From the NCBI GenBank assembly GCA_016703265.1, contig JADJCK010000002.1, positions 62,001 through 126,000 on the forward strand: DNA of 64,000 nucleotides. Direction: 5' to 3'. Source of the DNA: a bacterium (lineage in GTDB: Bacteria; Krumholzibacteriota; Krumholzibacteriia; LZORAL124-64-63). Numbering within the stretch: the first letter of the stretch is position 1; each line of letters begins with the position of its first letter. The position numbers were made by a program, and so were the translations under genes. Below are positions 45,401-55,370 of this stretch, piece by piece. The notes below the pieces were generated by a model. It was given only the letters and a program-made list of their open reading frames with translations, had not been told where the DNA came from and did no database searches.

Positions 45401-48400
45401 ACTGGGGCGGCATCATGCGCGGCATCAGCCGCACCGGGCTGGACCTGTCGAAGTCGCAGTTCGTCGAGGTATGGATCAACGACAAGGTCGCCGCGAACCG
45501 ACGGCGCGCTCAGGACGCCTGCACATCGACTTCGGCTACATCAAAGAGGACGGCTACTGGCCTTCCGACGGCGCCGGCGGTCTCGTGGTCGGCGAGTACG
45601 AGAAGGAGGACGGCATCCTGGCGAGGACGGGATCGGGGACGGTGTCTGGCAATCCACCGAGGACATCGGGCTGTCCGGCAGCGAAGCCGAAGCCCTGCTG
45701 TACAGTGCGGACTACGACTACAAAGGCGATTCCCCGTATCCGCGCATCAACAACACCTCGCGCAACAACCGCGAGGACACCGAGGACCTGAACGCGAACG
45801 GCAACCTCGACCGGACCGACGGCTATTTCACGGTCACGATCGACCTGAAGGATACCGAACCGCTGGTGGATGTCGTCCAGGACTACGACAACGTCGCGGA
45901 CCTGGTCGCCGGGAATATCGCCTGGCGCAAGTACCGCATCCCGCTGGCGGCCATCGACCAGGTCGAGGGCAACGCGCCGCCCGACATCAAGGCGGTCACG
46001 CACGCGCGCATCTGGTACGAGAACGACAGCCCGACGGCGCCCGCGGCCATGCACCTGCAGATCTCGGAATTGCGATTCCTCGGCAGCCGCTGGGAGCGGG
46101 AAGGCGTGCGGCGCATCGACGGCGAAATCCTGCTCAGCCCCGGCGAGCGGCTGCCGGACGAGGAGTTCTTCCTCGGCGAGGTGAACAACAAGGAGAACCC
46201 GGACTATCCGCCGCCGTTCGCGGTCCATAGCGAGAACAACATCCCGGACAAGGAGCAGTCGCTGGTCCTCAACTACCAGGACCTCGAGCGCGGCCACATG
46301 ATGCGCGTGAGCAAGCAGGTCTCGCCGCGCGGTGACGACTACACCGCCTACCGCAACATGTCGTGGTACTGGTACAACCCGTCGCACGACACGGCCGACC
46401 TCGACCTGCTGTTCCGCGTCGGCGCCGACACCCTGAACTACTACGAGGTGGCCTACCGGTTCAGCGACAGCGGGTCCAAAACGGGCTGGCGCCGCATGTC
46501 GGTCGGACTGGCCGAGCTGTCCAACGCCAAGAACGGCGAGTTGCGCGAGGACGGCGCCGTCCACTCGCGACTGGCCGACCTGGAGACCGGCGAGGAGTAT
46601 CGCGTACGGGTGGTGGGGCGGCCCGACCTGAGGCGCGTGCGCCGCTACTACATGGCCGTCGCCAACAACCTCCTGACCACGCCGGCGAGCGGGTACCTGT
46701 ACATCAACGACGTGCGGCTGGAGGGCATCAAGCGCGAGAACGGCATGGCGCAGCGGGCCGGCCTGCGCCTGAACATGGCCGATGTCTTCAAGGTCGACTT
46801 CGACTGGAAGCACAACGACGACACGTTCCACGGGCTGGACAAGCGCGTCGGCTCGGGCATCGACCACGAGGAATGGAGCGTGGCGAACAGCCTGAACCTG
46901 GAGGACTACGTGCCCCTGGCGGGATTCCGCCTGCCGGTCAGCGGCAGCCGCCGCCAGACGATCGACCAGCCCCGGTACGTGGCCAACAGCGATATCGAGA
47001 TCCTCGACAACGACCTGCTCGGCGCCATGACCTCGATCAGCACCCGTGAACAGGTCTCCGCCCGGCTCAACCACACGCCGGCGAAGGCGGTGCTGCTGCG
47101 CTACCTGGTCGATCCCTGGTCGCTGCAGATGAGCGGGTCGCGCGATTCGAACGAGGGGCCGCTCCTGCGCAGCCGCAGCAAGAGCCTGCAGGGCAGCCTC
47201 AACTTCGACCTGCGCATTCCCGGGGCCTATTCGCTGGCCAGCTACCCTGTGGTCGGGCGCGTCCCGATCCTGAAGAGCATCTCGCTGGTGCCGCGCAAGG
47301 TGGCGCTGGGCGCCAGCTTTGCCGCCAGCGAGGGCGCCTCGACGACCATCACCGACACGGGCGTGGAAACCGTGCGCCCGGTCGATCGCAAGCGCACCGG
47401 GAAGCTGACCGGCTCCTTCGACTACGCGCCGCTGCCGGTCATGGACATGGCCTTCAGCGCCAACTCCGACCGCGACCTGCTGCGTGAGCAGACACGGTTC
47501 GGGGTCAACATCGGCGAGGAGAACCGGCGCAGCTACGACCTCCGCATCACCTTCTCGACCCCGAAGGGCGTCAAGATTCCCCCCGGGCTCCTGTTCGCGC
47601 CGGCCCGCCTGTTCATGAAGACGCTGGACAAGGTGAACCCTTCGCTGCAGTACAGCGGCGGCTTCAACGACGTGCACGATCCGGCCCTGCGGCAGCCCGG
47701 CGATCCGGACGACATCCGGAGCATCAGCAACTCGGCGAACTGGGACCTGCGCCTGAGCGTGCCGATCGGCGATGCGGTGAAGGCGTTGTTCCCGGAGCAG
47801 AAGTACAGTGCCGGCCAGCGCGACCAGATGGTGAATCAGCAGCGCCGGCTGGAAGGCCAGAACTCGCGGCGGCCCCAGGGCGGGTTCCCCGGTGCGGGCC
47901 CCGGCGGCGGTACGCCCGACGTCCCGCCCGGCGGTACGACGCCGGCCGACAGTACGACCGCGGGCGCCTCCGTCGCGCCGACGGTGCCGCCCGCCGAAGA
48001 CGAATTGTTGACTCCCGAGGAACGGCAGCGCCGCGAAGAGGAGCAACTGCTGGCAGCCGCCGAGGAGCGGCTCGAACTCGAGCGCGAGCGGCAGCGCCTG
48101 GACGGCGAAGTCGTCCCGGCCGAGCAGGCAGTGGAGGGTGGAGGCGGCGGGTTCGGGCCGCGGTCGCTGGTGGAACCGGTCCTGTCGCTTCTGCGCAACA
48201 CGCAGGCCCTGAAGGTGACGTTCACCACCCGCGACAACAGCAGCTACGCGCGCCTCCTGGACCAGGCCACGTTCTGGTACCAGGCGGGTTTCACTTCGGA
48301 CATCGACTCCGACGAATCGCGCTATGCGGCCAGTTCGTTCGACCACCAGGAAACACTGTCGCTGGCGACGTCGATGAAGGTCACGCGCACGCTCTCACTG

Positions 48401-49087
48401 GATTTCAAGTATGCCAAGACCGACAGCCGGCGGGAGCAGGTGGGCTCGGAGTCGAAAAACCGGCGCGAGGACTGGCCCGACGTGACCTTGAGCCTGTCGG
48501 GCATCGAGAAGTGGGGCCTGCTCGGCGGGGGCAAGAAGGAAGGCGAGGGCTGGTTCCGCTCGTCGAGCTTCAACGTCGGCTACAAGCGCGGACTGACCGT
48601 GAACAACTACACGGAGACCGTCTACAACCCCACGATCTCGACGACGCTGCAGCCGCGCTGGTCGTTCACCTTCCCGAGCGGGCTCTCGGCGACCCTGAAT
48701 GCGAACCTGAAGTGGGACGATGCCCGGGGCAACGGCGTGATCACCTCGACGACGCAGTCGCGCTACGGCCTGCAGCTGCGCCACCAGTTCCGTGCCGAGC
48801 GCTTCCTGGCGAAGATGGGCCTCTACAAGCCCGGGGCCAGCCAGAACGTGAACATGGACGTCGACATCTCCTACCAGTCCGACCGCACGGAGCGCGAGAA
48901 TCCCGGACTGGCAGCCACGGCTCCGACCGGGACGAAGCGCATCAGCGTCGAGCCCCGGTTCACGTACCAGATTTCCCGGAACCTGACGGGCGCGATGCGC
49001 TTCAAGTTCAGCCGCAACGCCAACATCGCCACCGACCAGACCCAGACGACGCTCGGCCTGGGCGTGGAGGCCACCTTTGTCTTCTAG
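42490..49087 (+). CDS. sprA: SprA-like giant cell-surface protein, two apparent frameshifts
   Basis: SprA is the outer-membrane translocon of the type IX secretion system in Bacteroidota and was first described in gliding motility. The corrected product is about 2199 residues with an N-terminal signal peptide. Repeated SprA-N features occur, such as LNLSGTIGEKI-type QINLSGTIGEKIILEVDHNS, GSQLLGYSSNKTGLFGLKV and DYEIDYTFGEIQLKGEA; the C-terminus is beta-rich and ends GLGVEATFVF. Frames change near 45508 and 45622; one added base at each restores the reading through FGYIKEDGYW and EDGIGDGVWQ. A Pro/Glu-rich, coiled-coil-like insert lies near residues 1800-1880. The start codon (TTG 42490) is uncertain. 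Confidence 0.85.
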
Positions 49088-50030
49088 GCACCGGCTGATT
49101 TCCGCAACCCTTGCCGGGGTGGTGTGCGTGATCATGACGACCATCGGCGTCGGCACTGCCGCTGCGGCGGGCCCTGTTGTTCCCGGGTTCTCGGGCGAGC
49201 GTGCCCTGGAGTTGATTCGCGAGCAATGCGCCCTTGGACCGCGCACGCCCGGTTCGCCGGGCAACTTGGAACTGCGGCGCCTGATCGAAGCCGCGGCGCG
49301 CAAGGCCGGGCTGCGCGTCGTCCCGGTCTGCTTCGAGGTGCCGCTGGGCCCCGGCGGATCGGCGATCGAGGCCTGCAACCTAGTCGTTTCGGCCGGGCCG
49401 TCCGGGGGCGAGCGCCTGTGGCTCGGCGCCCATTTCGACACGCGCCCCTGGGCCGACCGTGACCCGGTCGCCGCCCGGCGCAAGCAGCCGGTCATCGGCG
49501 CCAACGACGGCGCCAGCGGGACGGCCGTGCTGCTGCACCTGATCGAGTTGCTGGGGCGCACGCCGCCGCCGCAGGGCGTGGACCTGCTCTTCTTCGACGC
49601 GGAGGACTCGGGCGCGGCGCACGACATCGAAGGCTTCTGCCTCGGCAGCCGGCATCTCGTGGCCACGCGTGGGGATTTCGGCAGCCCCCTGGCGGAGGGA
49701 TACCCGCGCGGCCTGGTCCTGCTCGACATGGTCGGCGAGGCCGGCGCCCGGATCCCGCAGGAGGCCTATTCACTGGAGCGGGCCCCGGAATGGACCCGCG
49801 CCGTGTTCGCCCGTGCTGCCTCGCTGGGGCTCACGGTCTTCGAAGCCGTGCCCGGGCGCGCCGTTTTCGACGACCACGTGCCGTTCCTCATGGCCGGCAT
49901 CCCTGCGGTCGACCTGATCGATTTCGACTACCCTCAGTGGCACACCGCCGACGACACCCCCGAGCGCTGCTCAGCAGCCACCCTCGGGCAGGTGGGGCGG
50001 CTGGTGACCGACCTCGTCTACCGACCCTGA
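49077..50030 (+). CDS. M28-family zinc peptidase / glutaminyl-peptide cyclotransferase-like protein
   Basis: A secreted M28-fold protein of 317 residues. A signal peptide (LAGVVCVIMTTIGVGTAAAA) precedes metal-site motifs GAHFDTRPWAD, GANDGASGTAVLL, FFDAEDSG and WHTADDTPE. IPAVDLIDFDYPQWHT near the end resembles glutaminyl cyclotransferases, which cyclise N-terminal Gln to pyroglutamate. Frame opens at TTG 49077, overlapping the sprA stop. In Bacteroidota many secreted proteins have an N-terminal pyroglutamate, so the pairing with sprA is suggestive only. Confidence 0.82.
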   Translation: MSSRHRLISATLAGVVCVIMTTIGVGTAAAAGPVVPGFSGERALELIREQCALGPRTPGSPGNLELRRLIEAAARKAGLRVVPVCFEVPLGPGGSAIEACNLVVSAGPSGGERLWLGAHFDTRPWADRDPVAARRKQPVIGANDGASGTAVLLHLIELLGRTPPPQGVDLLFFDAEDSGAAHDIEGFCLGSRHLVATRGDFGSPLAEGYPRGLVLLDMVGEAGARIPQEAYSLERAPEWTRAVFARAASLGLTVFEAVPGRAVFDDHVPFLMAGIPAVDLIDFDYPQWHTADDTPERCSAATLGQVGRLVTDLVYRP

Positions 50031-50146
50031 TTGCCAGTATCGTTCCCGGGAACCGCGGCGCGAAATTGCGCTAAATGCCGACCCGCGGCGGCCGAAACCT
50101 GTCGTGCCTCATGACGGGTTCCGAGTCACCCATAAGGAGCGGGTAC

Positions 50147-50745
50147 ATGATCACCACGTGCACCGATTGCCACGCGCGCTACCGCCTGGAAGCCGACCGC
50201 GTGCCGCACCGCAAGATCCGCGTCCGCTGCCCGTCCTGCCGCGGCGTTTTCCAGCTCGACGGCACCGTTCGCGCAGTGAGGAAGCGGCGGCCCAGGCGCC
50301 GTCATTCCAGGCGCCGGCGACCCATGCGCCCGAGGTCCACGTCGAATCCCGCCAGCCCGTGCGCCCGGCACCCGAGCCGCACCGCGCCCCGCCGGCGCCG
50401 GCGCGCCCGCAGCCGGTCACCGCGACCCGCACGCCGGCCGCCGAGGTCGTCCGCGGGCCCGCGCCGTCGGGCACCGCGGTCATGGACCAGCCCGCCACCG
50501 CGCGTCGCCGCCGGAGCAAGGAAGAGATGCTGGCGCGCGCGCTGGTTTCCGACATTAAGGTCTACAACCGCGAGGTCTACGAGCGGGCCCTGGCCGAGGG
50601 GAACCTGCTGGACGCCCTCGGGCCCGAGATCAAGAAGTCGTGGGAGCTCTACAAGGAGAAGGTCACGCCCGAGGTGGCCGGCTCGACGGACTACTTCCGC
50701 GATGCGTTGAACGAGATCCTGGCCGACGGCCGGAACGTCTTCTAG
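50147..50745 (+). CDS. MJ0042-type zinc-ribbon protein, one apparent frameshift
   Basis: The N-terminal ribbon (CTDCHARYRLEADRVPHRKI, CPSC) is an MJ0042 zinc finger. After the linker switches frame near 50275, the C-terminal domain continues one base over with RSKEEMLARALVSDIKVYN, ALGPEIKKSWELYKEKV and TDYFRDALNEILADGRNVF. From memory, this C-terminal block recurs in zinc-ribbon proteins of other diderm lineages. One missing base explains the break; corrected length is 199 residues. The ATG follows AAGGAGCGGGTAC. Function unknown. Confidence 0.75.
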
Positions 50746-50766
50746 TCGCATCGCGCTTTTCAACGG

Positions 50767-50799
50767 AACGGCCGCCTGCCTTCGTGGCTGGCGGCCGTT
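50767..50799. terminator. Terminator between the zinc-ribbon gene and a convergent hypothetical
   Basis: AACGGCCGCC (50767-50776) pairs with GGCGGCCGTT (50790-50799). A T-T mismatch and an inner GCC/GGC stem close on a TTCGT loop. TTTCGTC follows. It serves the convergent genes ending at 50745 and 50853. Confidence 0.75.
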
Positions 50800-50852
50800 T
50801 CGTCTCACGGCGTCCCGTGGGGCGGGTGACCCGGTCCCGAAAGGCGCCGGTG

Positions 50853-51293
50853 TCAGGAAGTCCACTTGTCCTGGCTGATTTCCGCCAGGATGTCGTCGAT
50901 CTGCTGCCGCACGCGGGCGTTGTGATCCGGTTCGAAGAGGGCCTGCTTGACCCGGCCCTGCGAGTCCTTCTTCACGTAGCGGAGCGCCTGCAGGTCGAGC
51001 ATGGACATCAGGATGTCCTTGCTGACGCGCACCTCGACCGGGTTGCCGTCCTGGTTGGCTGCCGGGTTGTGGTAGGGGTGCATGCCGTTGCCCCAGCCGT
51101 GGACCACCATGGAGCACAGCAGCGCACGGAACGTATTCTGCCCCTGCACCGTCTCGAGGTCGAAATTGCCGCCCACCCGTTCGGTCACGCTGTCGATGAC
51201 CGCGCAGAGCTTCTGCAGGAGCGGATCGTCGATCTCGATCTGCAGCAGCCGTGCGAACATCGTCTTGAGGATCTTGTCGGTGTTCGTGGTCAT
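50853..51293 (-). CDS. Hypothetical protein
   Basis: Unrecognised, 146 residues, no signal peptide or membrane segment. It starts MTTNTDKILKTMFARLLQIE (ATG at 51293, behind GGGAGCACTTC) and contains LLCSMVVHGWGNGMHPYHNP and SKDILMSMLDLQALRYVKKD; the composition is that of a soluble, mostly helical protein. It is divergent from the MglA-like gene across a 236-bp region holding a sigma-54 promoter. The open frame runs further upstream to 51518, but the ribosome site favours 51293. Confidence 0.65.
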   Translation of the reverse strand: MTTNTDKILKTMFARLLQIEIDDPLLQKLCAVIDSVTERVGGNFDLETVQGQNTFRALLCSMVVHGWGNGMHPYHNPAANQDGNPVEVRVSKDILMSMLDLQALRYVKKDSQGRVKQALFEPDHNARVRQQIDDILAEISQDKWTS

Positions 51294-51423
51294 GAAGTGC
51301 TCCCGGGGCGGTGGTTTGGCGGTGGCGGCCCGACCGGGCAGGACGCCGTAGTGCCCTGTAATTCCCGGGCGATGTTGCAAAATGCTTGCCCGTTCCCGGG
51401 AAGGGAGCGGGATCTGATGAAAT

Positions 51424-51464
51424 GACAAGAAGATACTTGTCGTTTCGTGGCACATCCCTTGCTT
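51424..51464 (+). promoter_or_regulatory. Consensus sigma-54 promoter with upstream inverted repeat
   Basis: TGGCAC-ATCCC-TTGCTT at 51448-51464 matches the sigma-54 -24/-12 consensus in every conserved position, with GG and GC 12 bases apart. Directly upstream GACAAG-AAGATA-CTTGTC (51424-51441) is a perfect 6-bp inverted repeat. The expected start, near 51474, lies about 55 bp before the MglA-like GTG. Confidence 0.85.
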
Positions 51465-51529
51465 CGCATGGGTGTTCGCGCCCGCCCCGGCGGGTTTGCC
51501 AGCGCCGGTGATCACCAAGGACGGAAGTC

Positions 51530-52372
51530 GTGGCCACCACCCAGCTCACAGCCAGCCGTACCTGTCGCGTGCTCTATTACGGGCCCGCGAGCGCCGGCAA
51601 GCGCGCCAACCTGCGCGTCATCCACCGGTCGATCCCGCCGGAGCAGCGGCTGGCACTGGCCACCGATGACCCCGAGCGGCAGATCGCCTTCCGCGTCCGC
51701 CACGGCGCCCAGGGCGACTGGCAGGTGCTGGTGCAGGCAGTCGACGCGGGGCGCGAGCGGCTGCGCACGGCCGGGCGAGAGGCGCGGCCGCCCTTCGACG
51801 GCATCGTGTTCGTGGTCGACTCGAGCGCGGCCATGCTGGACCAGAGCCTGTCCGCCCTCGAATCGCTCAAGGCGTGGCTGGAGTCGTGGGACCTCGACCT
51901 GATGCGGATCCCCATCGTGATCCAGTACAACCGGCGTGACCGGCCCGACACGCTGCCGGTGGATCGCCTGGAGAGCCTGCTCAATCCCTGGGGCCTGCTG
52001 TCGTTCCCGGCCAATGCGGCCAACGGCGACGGGGCCCGCGAGACGCTGAAGGCCGTCCTGGGCCTGACGGTCAACCACCTGGCGTCGAACCCGGCCGCGG
52101 CCGCCCTTGCGTCGGCGCCGCCGCCGCCGCCCGAGCGGCCCGCTGCCCCGGCACCGGGGCCGGCCCCGTCCACGACGCTCGGTTTCGACTACGGTCCGCC
52201 GCTGCCCGGCTCGGAGGTCGGGAAATCGACCCGGGCCCTCAGCGATGCCATCTACCACGAACTGAGGCCGACGGTGATCGTGCCGGTGAAGATCCCGCGT
52301 CGTCTGCTGCAGGGCAGCACGCCGGTACGCCTGCTGCTCGAGGTCGAGATCGACGACGAGTCGCCGCTCTAG
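51530..52372 (+). CDS. MglA-like small GTPase homologue with altered P-loop
   Basis: A 280-residue protein related to MglA, the bacterial Ras-like polarity GTPase. VLYYGPASAGKRANLRVIH aligns with the MglA P-loop (YYGPGxxGKTTNL), but the GKT/GKS hydroxyl residue is Arg. FVVDSSAAMLDQSLSALESL and the base-recognition IQYNRRDRPDTLPVDRLE match MglA blocks. After about residue 185 a Pro/Ala-rich linker leads to a 60-residue tail (TRALSDAIYHELRPTVIVPV). GTG start at 51530. The loss of the P-loop Thr suggests it may not hydrolyse GTP normally. Sigma-54 control is predicted. Confidence 0.75.
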   Translation: MATTQLTASRTCRVLYYGPASAGKRANLRVIHRSIPPEQRLALATDDPERQIAFRVRHGAQGDWQVLVQAVDAGRERLRTAGREARPPFDGIVFVVDSSAAMLDQSLSALESLKAWLESWDLDLMRIPIVIQYNRRDRPDTLPVDRLESLLNPWGLLSFPANAANGDGARETLKAVLGLTVNHLASNPAAAALASAPPPPPERPAAPAPGPAPSTTLGFDYGPPLPGSEVGKSTRALSDAIYHELRPTVIVPVKIPRRLLQGSTPVRLLLEVEIDDESPL

Positions 52373-52468
52373 GCAGCGGCGCCCGTGGCTGCGCCCCGTC
52401 GCGCGATGCCTGCCCATGCCCTGCAGCCGGCCATTGACCGCCGCGCGCCCTGCAGCTAGATTCCGCTG

Positions 52469-53345
52469 ATGACACCACGCGATCGTGACAACCAGCCTCA
52501 GGGCAACGACATCCCCGCCGGCGGCAGCCTGTTTCGAGAACGGGCGCCGGGCGGAGAATGCCGGCCGCCTGGACGAGGCGCGACGGGCCTATGAACTGGC
52601 CCTGGAGCAGGAGCCTGCCCGGCACGAGTGGCTCTATCGCCTGGGCTGCGTGCTCCTCAAGCTGGACCTGGTGGGCGACGCCGAGATGGTCTTTCGCCGG
52701 GCCGTCGAACTTGAACCCGATGCCCACGCCTACCTGACCAACCTGGGCGTCTGCTGCGATCGCCAGGGGCGTCGCGACGAGGCGGTCCTCTGGTATCGCC
52801 GCTCCACCCAGAAGGGCGCCGGCAGCGCCGTGGCCTTCCACAACCTCGGTGCGATCTACGCCGAAGCCGGTCGCTCACAGGAGGCCATCCGCGCCTTCGA
52901 ATCCGCCATCGCGATCGAGCCCGATGCCGAGGGCTACCACAACCTCGGCCTGGTGCACTACGGGGCCGCCGAATACCTGCGCGCGCTCGAGTGCTTCGAG
53001 CGTGCCCTGGGCTGTGACGCGGGATTCACGCGCGGCCAGTACTACGCCGCGCTGTGCCAGATGAAGTGCGGCATGTACGCCGACGCCTGCAAGCGGTTCG
53101 AGGCCGCCTGGCGGCTCGACCCGCGGCTGGTGCGGGTGCCGTTCTACCTGGGTTCCTGCCTGCACAAGCTGCAGCGCTACGAGGAAGCCAGGCTGGCGCT
53201 CGAGAAGGCGCTCGAGTTCACGCCCGAGGACGGGCGCCTGCACTACCAGCTGGCCCTGACCTGCGACGCGCTGGGCATGCCGCAGGAAGCGCGGCTGCAC
53301 TACAGCCAGGCGCGCGCGGCCCGCGAACAGCGCGGGACGGCCTGA
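52469..53345 (+). CDS. Tetratricopeptide-repeat protein, probable frameshift near the 5' end
   Basis: About seven TPR units make up the protein (for example GRLDEARRAYELALEQEPAR, HNLGAIYAEAGRSQEAIRAF, YHNLGLVHYGAAEYLRALEC), implying a protein-protein interaction role. The main frame is open from GTG 52485. The ATG at 52469 in another frame reads up to GGSLF, and joining it to ENGRRAENAGR by dropping one T near 52535 gives 291 residues with a natural start. No signal peptide, so probably cytoplasmic. Partner unknown. Confidence 0.75.
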
Positions 53346-53387
53346 GCAGCCGGAAATCCAGAGGATTGGACAGGGCTTCGGTAGGGG

Positions 53388-53774
53388 TCAGGCGGCGCCG
53401 ACCGGCACTGCCGCGCCGAGCAGGCGCGTGAGCGTCGCCGAGACGCGTTCGTCGTCGAACGGCTTGATGATGAAATCGCGGGCGCCCAGCTTGATCGCGG
53501 CAAGGACCTGGTCCTTCTGGCCGAGCGCCGTGATCATGACGACCTTGGCTGCGGGGTCGGCGGCGAGGATAGCGACCAGTGCCTCGTTGCCGTCCATCGT
53601 CGGCATGGTGATGTCGAGCAGCACCAGGTCGGGCCGGAGCTTCGCGTGAAGGGCTACCGCCGCAGCCCCGTCGCCGGCTTCGGCGACGACCGTCCAGCCC
53701 AGGCCGTGGACGATGTCGCACAGCTGGCTGCGCGTGAATTCGGCGTCATCGACGATCAGGACGGCGTGGCTCAC
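53388..53774 (-). CDS. Single-domain response regulator (CheY-like)
   Basis: A stand-alone receiver domain of 128 residues. It has the acidic pair in LIVDDAEFTRSQ, the phospho-Asp in DLVLLDITMPTMDG, the conserved Thr in VMITALG and the Lys in FIIKPFDDE. GTG at 53774 follows GGAGGATCCT. No output domain and no adjacent histidine kinase or chemotaxis genes, so its partner is unknown. It is divergent from the DUF4139 gene. Confidence 0.9.
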   Translation of the reverse strand: MSHAVLIVDDAEFTRSQLCDIVHGLGWTVVAEAGDGAAAVALHAKLRPDLVLLDITMPTMDGNEALVAILAADPAAKVVMITALGQKDQVLAAIKLGARDFIIKPFDDERVSATLTRLLGAAVPVGAA

Positions 53775-53963
53775 AGGATCCTCCGCGGGAACGCCACAGG
53801 CGTTCCGCTGTTCACCGGAAGCCGTTGCCGACGCTCGGCGGCGCGGCGGCTCGGGCAATGATCATTCCCGGACTCGGCCATGATCGACGGATCGGGGACC
53901 GACTTTACCACGGAGTGTCGCGTCGGCGCGGGCAGGTGGCCGCATTTTCAGGAGGTTTGCCGG

Positions 53964-55370
53964 ATGTTGCGCAAATGGACGGTTTTGGGCCTCATGCTGT
54001 CGGCCCTGGCGACGGCTGCGGCAGCGGCGACGGACGCTGCGGGACCCGTCATCAGCGGTGCCGGCGCCCGGCGCGGCGTCGACGTGACGGTCTACAACCA
54101 GGACATGGCCCTGGTGCGGGAGACGCGCACCGTCGACCTGCCGGCGGGCGATGTCCGCCTGGAGTTCCGTGACGTCCCGGCCAGGATCAGCCCGGTCACG
54201 CTGCTGGTCACCGGCGGTGCGGACGGGCGCTTCGAACTGCTCGAGCAGAACTACGAATTCGACCTGCTTTCGCGCGAACGGATCCTCGAGAAGTACGTCG
54301 GGCGCGACGTGGCCTGGATCCAGGAGGACGGCACGCGCGTGCAGGGGACGCTCCTCGGCATGAGCGGCGGTCCGGTGTTCCGGGTCGGCAACGAGATCGT
54401 GTTCGACGTGCCCGGCCGCCTGGCCCTGCCGGAACTGCCGGCAAACCTCCGCGATCGTCCGACACTGGCCTGGCTGGCGCAAAGCGCCAGGAAGGGCACG
54501 CTGGACATCGAGGCTTCGTACGTGACGCAGGGGATGTCCTGGCAGGCTGACTATGTGCTGCAACTCGACGAGGCGGGCAAGCGCGGTGACCTGCAGTCCT
54601 GGGTGTCGGTGGACAACCGCAGCGGCGGTTCCTTCGAGGGTGCGCGCCTGTTGCTGGTGGCCGGCGACGTCAACCAGGTGCGGCCGCAACCCGAGATGTT
54701 GATGGCGATGGATATGGCCAAGGTCTCGCGCGCCGGGAACGCCTTCGTGGAGGAAGAGCTCTACGACTACCACCTGTACACGCTGCAGAACCCCACCACG
54801 CTTCTCGACAACCAGATCAAGCAGATCGGCCTGTTCGAGGCTTCGGGCCTCAGTGTGCAGCGCCATTACCGGGTAACGGGACAAACGTACTTCTTCCGCG
54901 GTATGGGCCGGCTCGACGACGCACCGGCGGTCGAGGTGTTCTATTCGTGGGCGAATACGCAGAAGAACGGCCTCGGCAAGCCGCTGCCGGCCGGTGTCAT
55001 GCGGGTGTATGGACGTTCGTCGGGCGGCGGCCGCCAGCTGCTGGGCGAGGACCGCATCAAGCACACGCCCGTCGACGAGACGGTGGAGCTGCGCATCGGC
55101 AACGCCTTCGACATCGTGGTCGAGCGCGTGCGCACCGACAGCCGCAAGCTGGCCGAGGATCTCTACCGGCACAGCTTCTCGATCACCATCCGCAATCACA
55201 AGAGCGAAGCCGTCACCGTCGACGTGATCGAGCCGGTGGGCGGTTTCTGGGAAGTGCAGACGTCGTCGCTGCCGGCCAGGAAGGTCGATGCGTCGACGTT
55301 GTCGTTCGCCGTGCCCGTGCCGGCGAAAGGCGAGACGGTACTGACCTACAGCGTCGACGTACGCTACTGA
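53964..55370 (+). CDS. Secreted DUF4139-domain protein
   Basis: A 468-residue exported protein with signal peptide MLRKWTVLGLMLSALATAAA. The body matches DUF4139: VTVYNQDMALVRETRTVDLP, VSWQADYVLQL-type GMSWQADYVLQLDEAGKRGD, VLKNPTT-like LYTLQNPTTLLDNQ and a C-terminal beta-sandwich with EAVTVDVIEPVGGFWEV. Function is unknown in the family. ATG at 53964 follows AGGAGGTTTGCC. Its stop overlaps the end of the convergent TPR membrane gene by 7 bp. Confidence 0.88.
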   Translation: MLRKWTVLGLMLSALATAAAAATDAAGPVISGAGARRGVDVTVYNQDMALVRETRTVDLPAGDVRLEFRDVPARISPVTLLVTGGADGRFELLEQNYEFDLLSRERILEKYVGRDVAWIQEDGTRVQGTLLGMSGGPVFRVGNEIVFDVPGRLALPELPANLRDRPTLAWLAQSARKGTLDIEASYVTQGMSWQADYVLQLDEAGKRGDLQSWVSVDNRSGGSFEGARLLLVAGDVNQVRPQPEMLMAMDMAKVSRAGNAFVEEELYDYHLYTLQNPTTLLDNQIKQIGLFEASGLSVQRHYRVTGQTYFFRGMGRLDDAPAVEVFYSWANTQKNGLGKPLPAGVMRVYGRSSGGGRQLLGEDRIKHTPVDETVELRIGNAFDIVVERVRTDSRKLAEDLYRHSFSITIRNHKSEAVTVDVIEPVGGFWEVQTSSLPARKVDASTLSFAVPVPAKGETVLTYSVDVRY

